Assembly: GCA_038214085.1 (NCBI GenBank)
Contig: JBBQSF010000069.1
Coordinates: 1 to 15,715 of the forward strand
Direction: 5' to 3'
From: JBBQSF01 sp038214085
Lineage (GTDB): Bacteria > Bacteroidota > Bacteroidia > Bacteroidales > CG2-30-32-10
DNA: 15,715 nucleotides
The position numbers were made by a program, and so were the translations under genes. This document shows, in pieces, positions 14,021 through 15,715 of this stretch (position 1 is its first letter; each line of letters starts with the position of its first letter). The notes under the pieces are model-generated. The model had not been told where the DNA came from and searched no databases. It saw nothing but the letters and a program-made list of their open reading frames with translations.

Positions 14021-15715
14021 TTACTTTTTATCGTACAAAACACCTGTAACTTTAAATTCGGTACGGCGGTTTAGCTGATGAGCTTCTTCCGAACAAGCAA
14101 CACCATCGGCACAATTATTTCTAAGCACCTTTTCTCCATAACCTTTGGCTGTTATTCTTTTTTCAGAAACACCTTTACTTATAATATAAGCAACGGCCGA
14201 TTCAGCTCTTTTTTGCGAGAGTGCTTCATTGTATGCATCACTTCCCCTGCTATCAGTATGAGAGCCTAATTCAATAGTAACATTAGGATTTATCAGAAGT
14301 AATTCCGCAATTTTATCAAGTTCAATAGCTGCATCAGGACGTATGTTCCATTTGTCAAAATCGTAATAGATATTTTCTATGACAACAGGTTTGCCAATGA
14401 CAATTTTCTGAAATATCAGTTCTACGAATACCGTGTCGTTGTGGGTTTTGCATTCAGTTGCAAAGGACTTTGCCTGAGTAAAATAACCTTCTTTTGAACC
14501 TGAAACAGAATATGAAGAATTGCAATCAATTGAAGAGAAAAATTTTCCTTTATCATCAGAACTCAAATCTGTGATAATATTCTGTCCTTTATTAATGATA
14601 TTTATGTTAACGCCGCTGAAAGGAACAATTGAATTGTCGGCAAGAACAACTTTTGTTATTCCGGCTAAAATCAAGTTTCTTGGAGGATCAGGCATAAATG
14701 AATAAATATCATCAAGACCTTTTCCATCGTCGCGGTTAGAAGCAAAATATCCTTTTTCTGCAGATTTGGTGAAGTAAACAGAAAAATCATCTTTTGGTGA
14801 ATTCATAGGATATTTTAAATTTTCTGGTGTTTCCCAATTGCTTTTGCTTCCTTTTGCTGAAAACAAATCCAATCCACCCATTCCCGGAAGCCCATCGCTT
14901 GAATAATAAAGCACTCCTGTACTGTCGATAAATGGAAAAACTTCTTTACCAGATGAATTTATATTGATACCCGCATTTTTGGGCGCAGACCATTGTCCAT
15001 CGTTCTGAAGTTCGCAGTAATAAATATCAGATCCGCCATAACCACCTGGCATATCAGATGCAAAGTATAAAATTTTCCCGTCACTTGATAATGTAGGATG
15101 ACCAACAGAATATTCCTGTGCATTGTTGTATTTGAAAGGCTTAACAGCTTTCCAACTGTTGTTTTCATACGTTGCAGAATAAATTTCTAAACGGTTGATG
15201 TAATCGCCAACAGAGTAATTCTCGAACCAACTGGTAGGGTCGCTATTTACGGGCTTTTTGGTAACTTTTACCATTTTAGTGCGTGTAAAAAACATGGTTT
15301 TACTCAGCGTATTATATGTTGCAGGACCATTGTGAAACTCATTGTTAACGCTGCTTATCTCATCACCAATTGAAGAGGGAATCCCTGAATTGTCTGCTTT
15401 AACATAAAAAAGTTTTAAATATGGATTTCCAGTCCAACCATATATTTCGCTTGCAGAATATGTTTTACCACTAATTTTTTTATCAGAAGTATAAATATAC
15501 GAATTATTAAATGGAATAAGACCGAATTCAGAATACTTAGTATTTATTCCTTCTACATTGTTAACTTTTATGTAAGGCGGATTTGCTATCCATTCCTGTG
15601 ATTTTTTACAAGACTCAATCTGCTTTTCAGCAACTAATTTCTGTGAAGGATTATTTGATTCATAAATTTCGTATTGTGAAATAGCTTCATCGTACTTTCC
15701 GTTTGATTTTAGCAC
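14021..15715 (-). CDS. OmpA-family protein, PorE-like, 5' end beyond window
   Basis: The last 564 codons of an outer-membrane-associated protein. The visible parts are: the tail of a TPR region (about 1-35, NGKYDEAISQYEIYESNNP); a PD40/WD40-like propeller (about 50-340) with repeated blades SSDGKILYFASDMPGGYGGSDIY, DSTGVLYYSSDGLPGMGGLDLF and AEKGYFASNRDDGKGLDDIY; a carboxypeptidase-regulatory-like beta domain (about 348-432); and an OmpA C-terminal peptidoglycan-binding domain (about 447-557, IYYDFDKWNIRPDA ... HTDSRGSDAYNEALSQKRAESA ... NRRTEF). TPR, propeller, CRD and OmpA in this order is the architecture of PorE, a T9SS component, and of related proteins in the phylum, so a role in anchoring a secretion or motility complex to the cell wall is plausible. 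The open frame begins with a GTG exactly at the edge; this is not a real start, and a signal peptide plus more TPR should lie outside. Confidence 0.88.
   Translation of the reverse strand: MLKSNGKYDEAISQYEIYESNNPSQKLVAEKQIESCKKSQEWIANPPYIKVNNVEGINTKYSEFGLIPFNNSYIYTSDKKISGKTYSASEIYGWTGNPYLKLFYVKADNSGIPSSIGDEISSVNNEFHNGPATYNTLSKTMFFTRTKMVKVTKKPVNSDPTSWFENYSVGDYINRLEIYSATYENNSWKAVKPFKYNNAQEYSVGHPTLSSDGKILYFASDMPGGYGGSDIYYCELQNDGQWSAPKNAGININSSGKEVFPFIDSTGVLYYSSDGLPGMGGLDLFSAKGSKSNWETPENLKYPMNSPKDDFSVYFTKSAEKGYFASNRDDGKGLDDIYSFMPDPPRNLILAGITKVVLADNSIVPFSGVNINIINKGQNIITDLSSDDKGKFFSSIDCNSSYSVSGSKEGYFTQAKSFATECKTHNDTVFVELIFQKIVIGKPVVIENIYYDFDKWNIRPDAAIELDKIAELLLINPNVTIELGSHTDSRGSDAYNEALSQKRAESAVAYIISKGVSEKRITAKGYGEKVLRNNCADGVACSEEAHQLNRRTEFKVTGVLYDKK

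Noticed and set aside
15713..15715. GTG at the right edge as start of the OmpA-family gene
   Set aside because: It coincides with the window edge and would begin the protein in the middle of a TPR with no signal peptide. The gene is simply cut.

Overview
The window comes from a low-GC member of the Bacteroidota. The evidence is a secreted protein with a type IX secretion (T9SS) C-terminal sorting domain, an OmpA-family propeller lipoprotein of the PorE type, AT-rich leaders with TAnnTTTG-type -7 boxes and few Shine-Dalgarno sequences, and a GxxExxY gene beside a long Bacteroidota-style intergenic repeat array. The genus cannot be told from the sequence alone.

Layout, left to right. (1) 1-2166, minus: the first 722 codons of DNA polymerase I, running off the left edge just after polymerase motif A. 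(2) 2188-2889: eight units of about 86 bp in tandem, plus a ninth diverged unit, filling the space between polA and an upstream GxxExxY / PD-(D/E)XK-like gene (2836-3273, minus). The ninth unit lies inside that gene and encodes its C-terminal tail. (3) 3399-6659, minus: a 1086-residue secreted T9SS cargo protein with its own terminator. (4) 7138-8526, plus: a complete Xaa-Pro aminopeptidase, followed by a large degenerate inverted repeat. (5) 8730-10609, minus: a tight five-gene operon of cytoplasmic thioredoxin, membrane-anchored thioredoxin, DUF302 protein, second cytoplasmic thioredoxin and a small DUF6132-like membrane protein with a Cys-rich loop. It is divergent from a sigma-54 enhancer-binding regulator (10778-12166, plus). 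(6) 12167-12576: no convincing gene, but three successive hairpins. (7) 12577-13971, plus: an exported protein in which a LamG-like domain seems to be inserted within another beta domain. (8) 14021-15715, minus: an OmpA-family protein cut by the right edge, sharing a bidirectional terminator with the previous gene.

The most coherent functional unit is the thioredoxin operon with its divergent sigma-54 regulator. The 168-bp gap between them holds a sigma-54-like -24/-12 element placed just before the start chosen for the first thioredoxin. It also holds a cluster of GTTA/TAAC dyads that could be the regulator's binding sites. I read this as a dedicated thiol or sulfur stress module acting on both sides of the inner membrane; this is inference. 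The second item of interest is the repeat array, whose units are themselves dyads and which extends into the coding sequence of the GxxExxY gene.
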